Positions 1 through 11,335 of a stretch of DNA of 64,000 nt are shown one piece after another. Both the position numbers and the translations under genes were made by a program. This DNA comes from Aplidium turbinatum (taxonomy: Eukaryota > Chordata > Ascidiacea > Aplousobranchia > Polyclinidae), in assembly GCA_918807975.1 (NCBI GenBank), contig OU964919.1:16882001-16946000 (forward strand). Reading direction: 5' to 3'. Within the stretch, counting starts at the first letter, position 1. Every line of letters starts with the position of its first letter. A model generated the notes under the pieces. The model made no database searches and was not told where the DNA came from. It saw only the letters and a list, made by a program, of their open reading frames with translations.

Positions 1-329
1 AACCTCCACTTGAAAAGAAGTGAAAGGTGGATTTAGACCATAGTTGGGTCAAGCCCTTTCAAGATTGGTGCGGGCAATCTTCAAGCGAAGATCTTGAAGT
101 AAAACATGCGGTGAAAGAACTGGGGGCAGCTTTTCTCTTACTCTCTTTGCGTGCCCACATTTTGGTGGCGATATACACATTTGAAGTTTGATGTGCGTTA
201 GTTGTAAAAGTGTGCTTCTGCAGCGATTTTGTTGCAAACTATTTACAGATTTGCTTTAGTTTAAAACTTGAACAACCTCGTGTATACGTTTACGTGCTGT
301 TATACCATTTACGCAAGCTTTCTATTCTT
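1..329. other. Unassigned AT-rich sequence
   Basis: I see no gene here. Open frames that cross it have no recognisable domain. It could be the decayed upstream part of the LINE fragment that follows, but no RT motif is visible. Confidence 0.4.
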
Positions 330-830
330 CTGAAGGTGCGACTTCTCAAAGTGTTAGTGTGGTCTGTTCTCCAGTATGGTTGTGAAACATGGACTTTCAA
401 CACAGAAACTAGGCGTAACATTGAAGCAGCAGAAATGTGGTTTTACAGAAGAATGCTCAGGATTTCATATACTGATCACATCACAAATGCAGAAGTTTTG
501 AACCAAGTACATCAAGATAAGGAACTATTGAACAACATAACTCAAAGGCAACTCAAATTTCTCGGTCACATTATCAGAAAAGAAGATTTCGAAAATCTCT
601 GTCTAAGCGGCCGCCTTCTCGGGAAACGTGCTCGTGGCAGACAAAGAACAACATTTATATCCAATTTCAATACATCAATCAGCCAACCAAGAACACTTTG
701 GGACACTGCGCGACAAAGGGAACACTGGAAAAATTTACGAACTGAGCATCTAGTTCATCAAAGGCCGCATCGGCTATGATACTGTTGATGATACCATTTA
801 AAAAGATAGTTAAAAATCATAATAAAATTT
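330..830 (+). mobile_element. 5'-truncated LINE fragment, C-terminal RT region
   Basis: The plus-strand frame ending at 779 encodes the C-terminal thumb/connection region of a non-LTR retrotransposon reverse transcriptase. Recognisable segments are LQYGCETWTF, a run ending RRMLRISYTDHITNAEVL, QLKFLGHI, and the basic stretch GKRARGRQRTT. This order (a CETW-type motif, then MLRI..TDH, then LGH, then an RGRQR-type tail) is familiar from many invertebrate LINE polyproteins. The catalytic RT core and the endonuclease are absent, so this is an ordinary 5'-truncated insertion. An AATAAAA run at about 825 may mark its 3' end. The clade (RTE-like or CR1-like) cannot be settled from this piece. Confidence 0.75.
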
Positions 831-1284
831 CATCTGTTAAAACACGTGCATGACTTATTTTGCTTTTTGACCTGCAGACCTAATTTATTGCATTGAATTT
901 GAGTTTTTTGCATTTACCTTATGACATCCCAAAAATTGTCTAGAAGGCACTTTAACTACACCTAGTTAGTCAATTGCACTTTAAGAACAAGCAGAATATT
1001 TCCAACAATGAACAATATCCTTTTAACTAAAGATGATCTTTATATATTTCTTCTTGTATTTGCTAAGTAGTAATCCGTTGTTAATTTTCTAAATGAAAGC
1101 ACGTTTGGTGCTTTTCTTTTCCAAAAATCGAATTATGTGTGCAGCCCTCTGCAATACAGAACGAAAGCCAGTGAAGATCGATCAAAAGTCGTAGCTGAAT
1201 GCCTGAAATAGTGTCTGTGCTTCGAACAAATTCATTAACCGTTGTACAAATACATCGAGCAAATGCCTTTTCATCATGCAATCA
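831..1284. other. Spacer between LINE copies
   Basis: AT-rich DNA with no supported gene. A 66-codon minus-strand frame at 1081-1281 has no recognisable motif and stops at the edge of the next LINE, so I treat it as chance. Confidence 0.4.
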
Positions 1285-1286
1285 AT

Positions 1287-1307
1287 AGAGAGAGAGAGAG
1301 AGAGAGA
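1287..1307. repeat. (AG)n microsatellite, LINE 3' tail
   Basis: Ten or so AG units lie exactly at the 3' (low-coordinate) end of the LINE. Read on the minus strand it is a TC tract, probably the element's own terminal repeat rather than an independent microsatellite. Confidence 0.8.
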
Positions 1308-1661
1308 TATTGTTTATTTGCCTTTCTAATACGACTCGATATAAAGAAACACAATTACATACAAATCAAAATATGGCAATAGAAAGGTCTGGCAGCACCG
1401 AACAACCTTGCGGTTAACCAGTCAAGGTGCTGCCTGTCATCAGTCATCTTACATTGCAGCATCAGACATTATAACTGTATCAATAAAATATAATGATGGA
1501 TGGAACAGTAGCTTCGAAATCGAATTGTATATATAAGGTTTTGTAGAATATTGAATCAAGACCAGCTGGGAAAACATGAGCATATAATGAATCATATCGT
1601 TTAAGAACACAAATACGAGGTTACATGAGATAAAATAATTTAACTGAACGATTTTAACGAT

Positions 1662-4600
1662 TTAATAAGAACTTAACAAGGTAATTTTATAAAGTTTTTT
1701 AAACAAAGCTAGGTGTTTGCTTTTAATACATTCATCCAATTCACTCCACAATTTAGTACCCCGATGTGTCAGAAGATTGTGTGCCACGGATTTGTTTATT
1801 TGTGGAAGAAAATACTTCATTTTATTTAGTTGTCGAGTGTTGTGCGAGTGAATATTATCAAGTTTTATAAAACGATCTTGCAATACAGGCGGTAGATTAT
1901 TATTGGAAACTTTATGCATAAATTTTGCAATTTCGAGTTTGTAAATATCTTCACGTTGTAAAATATTCAAGGATTTGTATAAGCTAGTGACGTGACTGAA
2001 TTTTGTACTTCTAGTGATTGCGCGAATAATATTATTGTGTCTTACGTCAACTTCCTTGATTAGTGTTTTACCTGCAGTACCCCATATAGTAATACCGTAT
2101 TGAACACGACTATATACTAGACTATAATATAACATAAGCAATGTTTCCTCTAACACATAGTTACGAAGGCGATAAAAAATTCCGGAATATCGAGCCAACT
2201 GCAGCGACAAATGTTTAATGTGTGAGGACCAGGTTAGATTTTCATCGACATGGATTCCCAGGTACTTAACTGTTTTCATTCTTTCTATCACTGTTTGGTT
2301 TATACACAACCTGAAATTAGTTTCAACAGTACGCTTAGGTACTTTGTTTATTAAAATGTAGCTTGTTTTAGAGTAGTTTAAAGAGAGTTTGTTTCTTCGT
2401 AGCCAAGCATCAATTTTTTGTAGTTCAGTATTGGTTTCTGTTTGTAAAGATTCCAAGTCTTCACCACGTAAAGCTAGATATGTGTCATCCGCAAAAAGCA
2501 CGGTAGAAAATTTAGACATTAAAGGAAGATCGTTAATATACATTAGGAAGAGAAGGGGTCCCAATGTTGAACCCTGAGGGACTCCACAAAGGATTTTTTG
2601 CAAGCTTGAAGCAGAATTAGACACTTTGGTATATTGGTATCGATTAGTAAGATAACTTTTCATCAGCTCAAGAGCAGTGCCACGTATTCCGTAGCAATGT
2701 TGAAGTTTATTTGTCAGTATGTTGTGGTCAACTGTATCAAATGCCTTTGACAAGTCAAGGAATATGCAACAGGTATAGAAATTTTTGTTCACATTGTTTA
2801 ACAGATCGTCATACAGCGTGCTTATTGCCATTGCAGTGGATGTATTTTGACGAAATCCAAATTGTTGAGCACTCAAAAGGTGGAATTTTTCTAGATATGT
2901 GTAAATTCTAGTGTGAAGAAGCTTTTCAAATATTTTACTAAATGGAGATAGCAGTGATATTGGTCGATAGTTGGTGGAATTATGAGGATCACCTTTTTTA
3001 TAAACCGGAATAACCTCAGCAATTTTTAAGGCATCAGGGAACACTCCAGTAGTGACGCACAAATTAAATAGTTTACTTAGGAAGAAAGAGATCACAGGGC
3101 TGGCATATTTTATAAATTTAGTTTCACAGTCAGATTTCCTTGTTGACTTTTTGTCTTTCAAATTAGAGATTAACTTATATATTTCTTCTGGACTGGCGGG
3201 ATCAAGAAAAAGAGAGTTTTTGACACTGTCTGGAGACGAAGTTATATTACGCTGGTCTTTTGATTGTTTAATTGTTTTTGCCATGTTTGGCCCGATGTTA
3301 ACAAAAAAATTGTTTAGTTCCTCTGCTATGTCTTTTGGAGACGTCAGAGGTTTGCCATTTGTAGTAATTACTTTAGAGGGCATTGTTGTTTTTTTCTTTT
3401 TGATACTGGATAATTCATAAATACTTTTCCATATTTTGTTGGAATCGTTTTTGTTTTCTGTTAGGGTGTTGTGATAATATTTACGTTTAGCAGCCTCGAT
3501 AGTACGGTTTAGTAGATTACGGTAAGTTTTATATCGTTCATGCATTGCATGCTCAAATTTTTTATGTAGACGCTTAAACATGGAATTTTTCGTTTTAATT
3601 GATTTTAGCAGTCCCCGACTGATCCACGGTTTAAGCTTGAGGCGCTTTTCTTTACGGGTAGCTTTTCTGTAAGGGGCATGATTGTTTACTACTTCAGAGA
3701 AAATGCTTTCAAATTTATCAAAGCATTTATGCACTGAAAGATCGTTGAGATTATTATTATAATTGAGTTTACGGTCTAATTCGTCAATGTAAAGTTCAAG
3801 ATTAAAGTTATGCATGTCACGAACATAGTATACATAGTCATTATTCATTGTTTTTATTGGAGTCTGTATCAGGGTAAATACAGGAAAATGATCAGAGAGA
3901 TCACTCACAAGGATGCCACTTAACATCTGGTTGTTTATGTCCGACGTATAAATATGATCAAGTAATGTTTTAGAGTTCGGCGTTAATCTAGTAGGTTGAT
4001 TAATAAGGCACTTGCAAGAGAAACTTAAAAGCATATTTGCATACCTGCGATACGAATCGTTTGTTAATATTTGACACAAATCAATATTAAGATCACCTAA
4101 TACATAAAATGGGCTTTTCTTACAAGTTAAAGTTTGAAAAATATCTGATAGAGCTTCGCAAAAGTTGTCTACATCTTGCACAGTGTACACAGGGTGACGA
4201 TAAGTTACACCAATCGTTACGTGGTAATTTCCCGTTTCTACGTTTACCCACAAACTTTCAGAGTTTGGTAAGTTTGGATCAAATTGTTTGCAAATTGAAA
4301 ATTCAAGAGTGTCCTTAATGTACAAACCCACTCCACCAGCTTTGGTTGAACTATCAGAGTGGATAAAAGCGTAACCGCTGATTCCAATATTGGTGCAAAT
4401 TTGATCTTTAGTTAGTTTCGTTTCGGTGATAGCAATGATATCAGGTTGTTGTTTGAATTCAGATAAATAGTTAACCAGTTTATCAATATTTTTTTGTAGA
4501 CTTCTAATATTGATGTGTAATAAAAATAAAGCATCGAATTTTTTTAGAACAAGGTTATTGTTTAATAAGTTGGTGTCCCAGTACTTGCTGTCATTGAAAA

Positions 4601-4802
4601 AAGCATCGAATTGCCCGAATTCGTTTGACGTATTGCCAGAGGAAGCAAGCGATGCGTTTAAATCGATTCTACATTCAGGATTAAGTGTGCCATCTTGACT
4701 TAGAGTTTCACACAAATCAAAGTTGTCGTTAGGATTGCAAATGAACGTGGCTGGTTGACTTGAACGCAAAAATTCAAGATTATAATCAATCGAGCTAGAC
4801 AT
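1662..4802 (-). CDS. LINE ORF2: AP endonuclease plus reverse transcriptase
   Basis: About 1046 codons without an internal stop. The N-terminal third is an APE-type endonuclease: HINIRSLQ near residue 95, ITETKL near 125, GGVGLYI near 155, the catalytic GDLN near 237, and the C-terminal SDHFPV near 304. A reverse transcriptase follows: YRPISLL, LDLSKAFDTVDH near 686, GVPQGSTLGPLLF near 740, and the active-site box LFADDT near 769 (F in place of the usual Y of YADD). The thumb follows with KYLGIHVDENLTW. I chose the ATG at 4802 because the frame is closed by a TGA a few codons upstream. ORF1 ends 48 bases before it, and both ORFs use the same frame. The protein would nick target DNA and copy its own RNA there. 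The nearest group is CR1/Jockey; the exact clade is not assigned. Confidence 0.92.
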   Translation of the reverse strand: MSSSIDYNLEFLRSSQPATFICNPNDNFDLCETLSQDGTLNPECRIDLNASLASSGNTSNEFGQFDAFFNDSKYWDTNLLNNNLVLKKFDALFLLHINIRSLQKNIDKLVNYLSEFKQQPDIIAITETKLTKDQICTNIGISGYAFIHSDSSTKAGGVGLYIKDTLEFSICKQFDPNLPNSESLWVNVETGNYHVTIGVTYRHPVYTVQDVDNFCEALSDIFQTLTCKKSPFYVLGDLNIDLCQILTNDSYRRYANMLLSFSCKCLINQPTRLTPNSKTLLDHIYTSDINNQMLSGILVSDLSDHFPVFTLIQTPIKTMNNDYVYYVRDMHNFNLELYIDELDRKLNYNNNLNDLSVHKCFDKFESIFSEVVNNHAPYRKATRKEKRLKLKPWISRGLLKSIKTKNSMFKRLHKKFEHAMHERYKTYRNLLNRTIEAAKRKYYHNTLTENKNDSNKIWKSIYELSSIKKKKTTMPSKVITTNGKPLTSPKDIAEELNNFFVNIGPNMAKTIKQSKDQRNITSSPDSVKNSLFLDPASPEEIYKLISNLKDKKSTRKSDCETKFIKYASPVISFFLSKLFNLCVTTGVFPDALKIAEVIPVYKKGDPHNSTNYRPISLLSPFSKIFEKLLHTRIYTYLEKFHLLSAQQFGFRQNTSTAMAISTLYDDLLNNVNKNFYTCCIFLDLSKAFDTVDHNILTNKLQHCYGIRGTALELMKSYLTNRYQYTKVSNSASSLQKILCGVPQGSTLGPLLFLMYINDLPLMSKFSTVLFADDTYLALRGEDLESLQTETNTELQKIDAWLRRNKLSLNYSKTSYILINKVPKRTVETNFRLCINQTVIERMKTVKYLGIHVDENLTWSSHIKHLSLQLARYSGIFYRLRNYVLEETLLMLYYSLVYSRVQYGITIWGTAGKTLIKEVDVRHNNIIRAITRSTKFSHVTSLYKSLNILQREDIYKLEIAKFMHKVSNNNLPPVLQDRFIKLDNIHSHNTRQLNKMKYFLPQINKSVAHNLLTHRGTKLWSELDECIKSKHLALFKKLYKITLLSSY

Positions 4803-4850
4803 GAGCAAGCAATTTCAGACGCATTCCTAGAACAACACATTAGTTCTGGG

Positions 4851-5648
4851 CTAGTCGCTTTCTATTTCGGTGTCAGAGGCAGTTTCCAATGAAGTATTTA
4901 CGTTTAGTAGCAAAGGTTGATAATTTAGCTTATTAAAGTCAATGTCAATTCCAACCTTAAACAAATCATCATAACTATTAATATGCAGCCATTGTCCAGT
5001 ACCTTCATCTTTTCCATCTTTTACCGGTCCTTCTTTTTTAGCCGATCTTTTCATACGAATTCTTCCATTGATGGTGTGCGCTAGAACAAATTTACCGTCG
5101 CAATGATTTTTTACATATGAAAGCAGTTTGGATTTTAAAGTGGTTAGGTCTTCTGTGATAAAGGCATTGTTGAAATCGTGGTTTGCCTTCAGGTTTTTCT
5201 TCGCTCTAATTATTTCATTCCGTTTTTTGCAGTTGGAGAAGCGAACGATGATCGCTCTAGGCTTGCCTCCTGAGCGCTGTTTCCCAAGGCGATGCGCTCG
5301 CTGAATTTCATTCTCGTTCAAACTAACGTGTAGTGTTTTTGCAATTTTTAATATTGTTTCTACTCCATCGTCACTGTTAGAATTGGTTTCAGTTACTCCA
5401 TGGATTCGTAAGTTTTCACGTCTGCCGTATTGTTCTAATTCATCAGTCTTTGCAATGTTTAGGTTCAAGGCTTGTTTTAGTTTCAAATTTTCCTCATTCA
5501 GTAGTTTTAGATGGCTTTTGCTCTCTTTAAGTTCCTTTTTTATAATTTTAATTTCTTTAGCTAAACTTTTTACTGTATTGTTTATTTCTTTAAGTTCTTG
5601 TCGGTCTTCTTCGCTGAAATTGGTTGAAATTTTCTTGCCAGATGGCAT
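4851..5648 (-). CDS. LINE ORF1: coiled-coil RNA-binding protein
   Basis: 265 codons starting MPSGKK. A charged heptad-rich stretch from about residue 15 to 75 (alternating K/E with I/L) predicts a coiled coil for multimerisation. It leads into a conserved block with RRENLRIHGV near residue 80, QRAHRLGKQ near 118 and RAIIVRFSNCKKRNEI near 132. This layout matches the L1-ORF1p-like (Transposase_22-type) RNA-binding proteins of CR1/Jockey-like LINEs in invertebrates. The product is expected to coat the element RNA. The start was moved to the first true ATG, because the longer frame begins at a non-ATG codon in a run of T's. ORF2 follows immediately downstream. Confidence 0.85.
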   Translation of the reverse strand: MPSGKKISTNFSEEDRQELKEINNTVKSLAKEIKIIKKELKESKSHLKLLNEENLKLKQALNLNIAKTDELEQYGRRENLRIHGVTETNSNSDDGVETILKIAKTLHVSLNENEIQRAHRLGKQRSGGKPRAIIVRFSNCKKRNEIIRAKKNLKANHDFNNAFITEDLTTLKSKLLSYVKNHCDGKFVLAHTINGRIRMKRSAKKEGPVKDGKDEGTGQWLHINSYDDLFKVGIDIDFNKLNYQPLLLNVNTSLETASDTEIESD

Positions 5649-5800
5649 CTTGATGGCGCACAAAAAAAAAAACACGTCCGTTCGCTGGAATGACAGATCG
5701 AGATTGAATACGATTCAATACACGACCATGTGTTAAGATCAAACTCAAACAAGCTCTGCAAAATGACATCAAGTGTCTGTTTTGAATAGATTTCATTTTT

Positions 5801-8800
5801 GTGGCCTAATATTATTTTTGTGCCTTTAATATATCATGTTTATTACCTGTATCGTTTATTTATTCAGTTTTACCAATCAGTCATTCACGCTTTTGTGCCT
5901 TACGTCATGTTGAATAAAATATAGTGCCTTGCATATCTAACCACGTCACCAAGACAGTTCACCATGTTGGACACAGGTTTTGTAGAAGACACCAGTATAA
6001 AATTTAAGCAAGACTTTGAAAAATTAAGTTAGAAATAACAGTTTTGAATCGGCTTACTTACGCGTCGTAGTAACTTTGCCTTAAGCTTGTTAAAGATCGC
6101 AAATCTATTTTAATGTTTCTAAGTTACAAGACAAAACAAACTATTCGTTTGGAAATGAAAAAAAAAATACAAACGCGTTTCACAGAGTAGCCTATAGCCT
6201 GCGCAAAGTATGTTTTCCGTCAATTTAGGTGTCAGCTACTAATGCACAAAACCGTCGAGATTGCAGAAACGTCCGTTATATTAAACGTTAAAAGTCACAT
6301 AGACATTAGACATATATAGTAAGTTGGCAAGAAGTCCGATAGTTCATATAACTTACTTTAGTAGGTTAAAAATGAAAATATTGCCATATGGTATTTAAAC
6401 AACCCCTTAACAAAAGAAAAATTTACTTTTGAAACTTACAGTAGGCCTACAACATACAATCAAAAGGGGTGCATACAATTGTACGTTGACAATAACTGTC
6501 AATCAAACACAGTATTTAATAAACATGTTTGCTAGGCTAAAAGATATCATTGTGTTGATTCAAGTCGTTGAGTTGAGTTTCTGCAAACCGGAATTAAATG
6601 TTTGAAACTAACCACCGGCAAATCTTTGCTACAGGGCTCCGAAAAATTTGAACCAACGCAAACAAAACTTAGTTTTCTGCTTTCTCCCACGTAGGAGGAA
6701 GTCATATAATGCCGCTTGAATGTTGAAATCTCAAGAAAATAGCTAGATATGATACATCACAATTTTACGTTAGTTTAACATTGAGGGACGCTGGTTTGAG
6801 CGGTGTTTTTGCAGCTGGCCTGTACAAAAGCGACACCACACTGAGCTTGAAAGAGTTTTAGTACATTTGACCCATCAGTCGTAATTTCAAATACAATTGA
6901 AAGCAGCAGTACTTCGCTTTTGGATATTGATTTAATTTATACAACTGGTGTGAGAAAATGTAAAAATAACTTAATATCTTTCCATCATTGAAGTGTTTGG
7001 TAATGGCTCTACAACAGCGACATGGAGCCACATGGTTGCATTTATTGTTTATTTTATTTTTTAATTACTGGGTAGGGAACTGTCATTTCAGTTTTAAAAA
7101 TCTTGCTTATTAAATTCCCGACCTTTAAAAAGAATTCACTTCTCTTTAAATTTTGCTTATTAATTATTAATGGGTGTTGTTGACTATTGCTTTCACTACT
7201 TGTTTGTATGCATTACTTTTGTTCTAAATGTCTGCATTTTCACAATAATCTTATCTCCGAAACATGGTTTTCGTGGGCTACTGAAGAATCGGTTTCTCAA
7301 AAGCAGTTGGTCCTCAACATGGGAGTCTACAAAGCTGTGTTATCGTAAAGATCACCCTTGAAAAATTTTGGGGCCCACATGCGCGATAATTTTTTGATAA
7401 GGATGTGTAACAGTTAAACGGTTGGGAATAAGTTGCTTTGCAGTAATAAGATCTTCGATCAACACATGTCAAAACAAAAGCAATTGTTTCGGTCAGAATG
7501 AATGGGAAAACAATTGAGATTGAACAATAAAGCTTATCCATTTACTATTTAAAAATTATTGTATAATAACGTGAAATATTCATTATAGCTTAAGTTTGCC
7601 GATTGATCTGAATTCGAACAACGGATCATAAAACTTTTCGTGGATGTTGAAGTTACATCGCGTTAGGAAGAAAACTAACAGAATCTACAGCATTTACCTT
7701 GGAAAAATTATTAAAAATAAATCTAGAAATTTAAAATAGGGACTTTATGGAAGTATTTTTTTACATCTTTTTTTTCAGGAATGTAGTTTACTCAATAACC
7801 CTTGCTGTAGAGTAGATGTAAGTACTGTAATTGCTAGTAATTTATTAGTTTTTATAACAAACACAATTGCTTGTTCGGGCAATTTGAGCATAGCGTGGAT
7901 ACCTAGCAAATACATGTCCATTGTTCATTGCTAAATGCATTTTTTAATAAACCTTACACTTGCAAGTGTAAAACCGTTTATTTTCTCTTCAAATAAACAC
8001 GTAACTGTTCATTTGTTGAAAACTGCAGATCAATCAAAGGTTGCCAAACTATAAGATACAGTAGCATTTTTTTTCATCCAAAGCAAACTGTCGAAAATAA
8101 GTTGATAGGCTATGAGATTTCAGTTAGAAGATATTTCCAACGGCTGCATTTTCGCAACAAATTTCAGACACTTGATGTTTTTTGAAATAGAGAATTCGTT
8201 TTCAATAGTAAAGAGAAACGCACCTCGACCTCTGTTGGGCGTTACGTCACCAGTAGGTATGTGATGGCAGCTGGCTCTCGTGTGGGAAAGTTTTAAAATT
8301 TGTTCAACGTATCGTGCCTCTACTTGATCTGTTTATAACTTATCAAAACCACAATAAATTGATTCATGTTTCCCCTTTGAGCTTTAAGCAAACAAGTTTG
8401 TGGTTTTGGAACTTGGTCAGAATTGGTAGCCTACATAATTATACAACAGTATATCTGTTTCAAGATAGGCCTACTTGTACAGCCTATCGTAAATAATTCT
8501 TCTGTGTAAACAGAGATAAATGACAAATCTCTTACAAGATTAAAATCATGCGTTTAATCGTATACATTTAATGTTAGATACTTTCTAAAATGATTTTCTG
8601 TAACTGAGCATGTGTATTTGAAAAAATGGGATAGTTCTACATATACCAAGCTATGCTATACATACGTGCCCGGCAAGATTACCCGAGGTCATGGTTGAAA
8701 TCCAATCAGCGTCTGGTAACACTTCCCTTTAAATTTTGCTTATTTAAGTATTAATGGATGTTTTCGCTGATCCCCTGTCAGACTTGTTCAGTTTAGTGTT

Positions 8801-10185
8801 AATTTTATTAGTCAATTTACTTGCAGCGAGCTATTTTACAATGAAAATAAAGTGCAGACCTACACGTACGTGAATTTGCATAATCATCATAATAGGCTAC
8901 TTACTTCGCACCAAGCCTTTACAAATAACATAAACGAAGTCTGCTAAATGTAACAGTCAAAATACCGTAATCCAAAACCTTTTGTATTGTTTGAATGCAT
9001 TTTGTTTGCCACACATACAAAACGTAACCCAGCTAATAATAACCTCACACACAAAAAAGTGTCAATGGAAGAATTACAATTACAGGACTGTACCCTTACT
9101 TCACATGCAAATGCAAAGTTGCCTTCAAGGGGTATCAAGTAAAAGTTTTGGTTTAGTTTGTGAGGACATGACGTGAAATAATAAAGCTGTTTGTATAAGA
9201 ACTTGGTGATCAAAGCAATGAGCGAGAAATTATAATTTGTTACAATATCTGTGTGTAAGTGTATAAGTGTTACAACAATTTCTACCCACTGTGAGACCAT
9301 ATGGCAGTGACAGTGTAATGAAAATTGCGCGCAAAACAACGGTTCGTTGTGCGATGAGACATATTTTTGACAGATTCACCGTTACTCAATTTGCCATGCG
9401 CGGGAAAGGTCTTTGGCTCCTTTGGGAGCAAACAATTTGATGAGTATAGCAGGTGAAACTCAGACAACACAAATTGAAACGTTGTCAGGCGTTGAAATGA
9501 TGTAAAAAATGGAACCTTTTCCAAATGGAAGATTTGCCCATGGCAAGGAGAAAAGCAATTGCTTCACTTCCTCTTGTTTTAAATCTCTAACATATGTCAG
9601 AAGATGTATCAATGTGTCCTTCTGCTGTACCGTAAGTTCATTAAATTAGTCAATATTTAATCATATTGGCTCAAAGATATAGAATTGTGCTGCAGCGTAT
9701 TCTTTTAGCGGTAGCGATACTCATTCACTCAAGAAATTAATTTTGCACTCGAGCAACCTTCATGGTGCGTTTAAGCCTCCATTTTTCTTATAAACAATCA
9801 TTTCCTGTTTTTCTTATGTCCCATTTCAAGTTTTCAACACCGTTAAATTGAATTTAAATTGTACTTCATGCGTATCACTTAAAAAACATAGAAAAAATAA
9901 GCAATCACTAAACAGTAGATTTAGAAAGAAGCATGATCTTTTTAAAATTCAAGGTATGCTTACACATTGAACATTGCTCAAGGTTACGTGTAAATTTCTG
10001 TCTCTTGTTTGAAAGAAGTATTTTTTATTGGTCTATTGTGGGTCGCAACAAATACAGTATAATCACCCGACCAATCAAGGTGGGAGCAATGCAATTTTTT
10101 TGATTTTTCCTTAGCAAATAAAATAATGACGTAAGCTGTATTTAAACTTTCTAAATGCTATTAAACTGTTGCACTAGCCACGACA
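5801..10185. other. Long AT-rich stretch, no supported gene
   Basis: No open frame here shows a domain, a transmembrane pattern or a splice structure I can defend. The longest (131 codons, minus, 8944-9339) is Cys/His/Leu-rich and begins in low-complexity DNA. Several TAGGCCTAC and GTAGGCTA words occur (6441, 8428, 8465, 8890). It could contain introns or regulatory DNA of a gene outside the window. Confidence 0.4.
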
Positions 10186-10195
10186 CAATGTTGTC

Positions 10196-10280
10196 ACGCA
10201 GACAAATCAACTGTTTTTACATTGATTGAACGTGTGCAGACGTTGAATCAATGTAAAAATGACTGATTTGCTGTCTAGGT
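10196..10280. repeat. Short palindromic MITE-like repeat
   Basis: An imperfect inverted repeat. AGACAAATCA and GTTTTTACATTGATT on the left are mirrored by AATCAATGTAAAAA and GATTTGCTGTCT on the right, around a centre near 10237. Similar ATTGATT/AATCAATGT palindromes recur at about 20.15 kb and 35.95 kb, with a weaker one near 51.8 kb, so this looks like a small non-autonomous element family. Confidence 0.55.
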
Positions 10281-11144
10281 ATGCAGCGTAAATATGGGGA
10301 TTTTAATTGTTTATCCAGCGAAGGTAATCGTCACCTTTTCTATTACAAAACAACACAATGTAAAAATTGGATGGAAAACATTATCAAAAAAAAAAGCTTG
10401 CACGATTATGCATAATGACCAGATCGTCGAAACATATCGGCACGAGCAGATATTCAAAATCTGTGATAATCTGACCAGAAATAAAAATGTAAAAACAAAC
10501 ACAAAAAACAAACGCGCTTGTGCGCTGACTTTCCCATTCGCCCAACAGCTGCCTCGTTCAAATATCAGCTGACTTTCCCACGCTTACCCGAGCCAGGTAT
10601 GCGGGGAGAACAATTAATAATATCTGCCACTCGTGTCTGCTTGTTTCAATAGCGTTCGTCCACAGAGACGTATTTGCAATGATCACTGATAAACCGCTGC
10701 ATATCCAGCTTAGTAAATAAATCGATAATCGCTATTGGACCATTTATCGCGTCATGTGAAAACTTATCTGTTTTCTGTTTGTGAAAAATTGGTCCTTTTT
10801 TAAATTTAATCAATCGGATTTCTAACACATTTTTTAATAACCTACTTGCATTTACGAAATTGTGATTTTAAAATTGCTGTTTGATTGAACAAAAAAATTT
10901 AACGCAAAATGGTATCCTGAAACGTGGATGAATCCAACTGTAATCATCTTTTTAGTGATAAAAGCAACCTGACATAGCATCTCACAGCATGCAGCTATTC
11001 GTGCATTGTAAGATCAACTCATGTAATAAAATCTCAGTCCGTTGTAGATATTGACACTTGACAGTGATAACTGATAAGCAAAATTAACTATGTAGGCTAT
11101 GTTTTTGTGAAATTTTATTCTATAAATTGCAACAATGTTCTGTT

Positions 11145-11335
11145 TAGTCAGTTAGCTAGTTACGTTTAAGAAGTTAAAATTTATTGCATTTGTTAGAAAT
11201 ATTTTCGGATTCCTGCTGAGGGTATAGGTTAAGCTGAAAAGGTTCGACTGTTCAAATTGTTTGTAAAAATGTGTGGTATATTCTTACAATACTCAACCCT
11301 GTTGTGTTGTTCTGCCTTGTTTGTCTGTGGCACAG
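11145..11335 (+). repeat. Dispersed repeat 'Y', plus orientation
   Basis: Shares long similarity with the reverse complement of 16610-16800 and with 49140-49214 plus 50173-50270. Shared landmarks include GAAGTTAAAATTTATTGCA, a stretch around TTCCTGCTGAGGG, and ACCCTGTTGTGTTGTT. It is non-coding. It may be a long terminal inverted repeat arm of an unidentified DNA transposon, since it occurs in both orientations beside the same second module. Confidence 0.6.

Larger units (their letters stand above)
1285..5800 (-). mobile_element. Near-complete two-ORF LINE (CR1/Jockey-like)
   Basis: A minus-strand non-LTR retrotransposon with both reading frames open: ORF1 (4851-5648) and ORF2 (1662-4802). 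A 3' UTR of about 370 bp runs down to a (GA)n/(TC)n tract at 1287-1307, which fits the simple-repeat tail used by several CR1/Jockey-group LINEs in place of poly(A). An AATAAAC-like word precedes the tract on the minus strand. The 5' boundary is only approximate (about 5.75-5.85 kb). I found no target-site duplication. Because both ORFs lack internal stops, this is the best candidate in the window for a recently active element. Confidence 0.85.

Noticed and set aside
2389-3420. Plus-strand frames opposite the LINE ORF2
   Set aside because: Antisense shadows of a well-supported reverse transcriptase.
8944-9339. 131-codon minus frame, Cys/His rich
   Set aside because: No domain, no splice context, and overlapping frames on both strands of AT-rich DNA; composition looks like chance.
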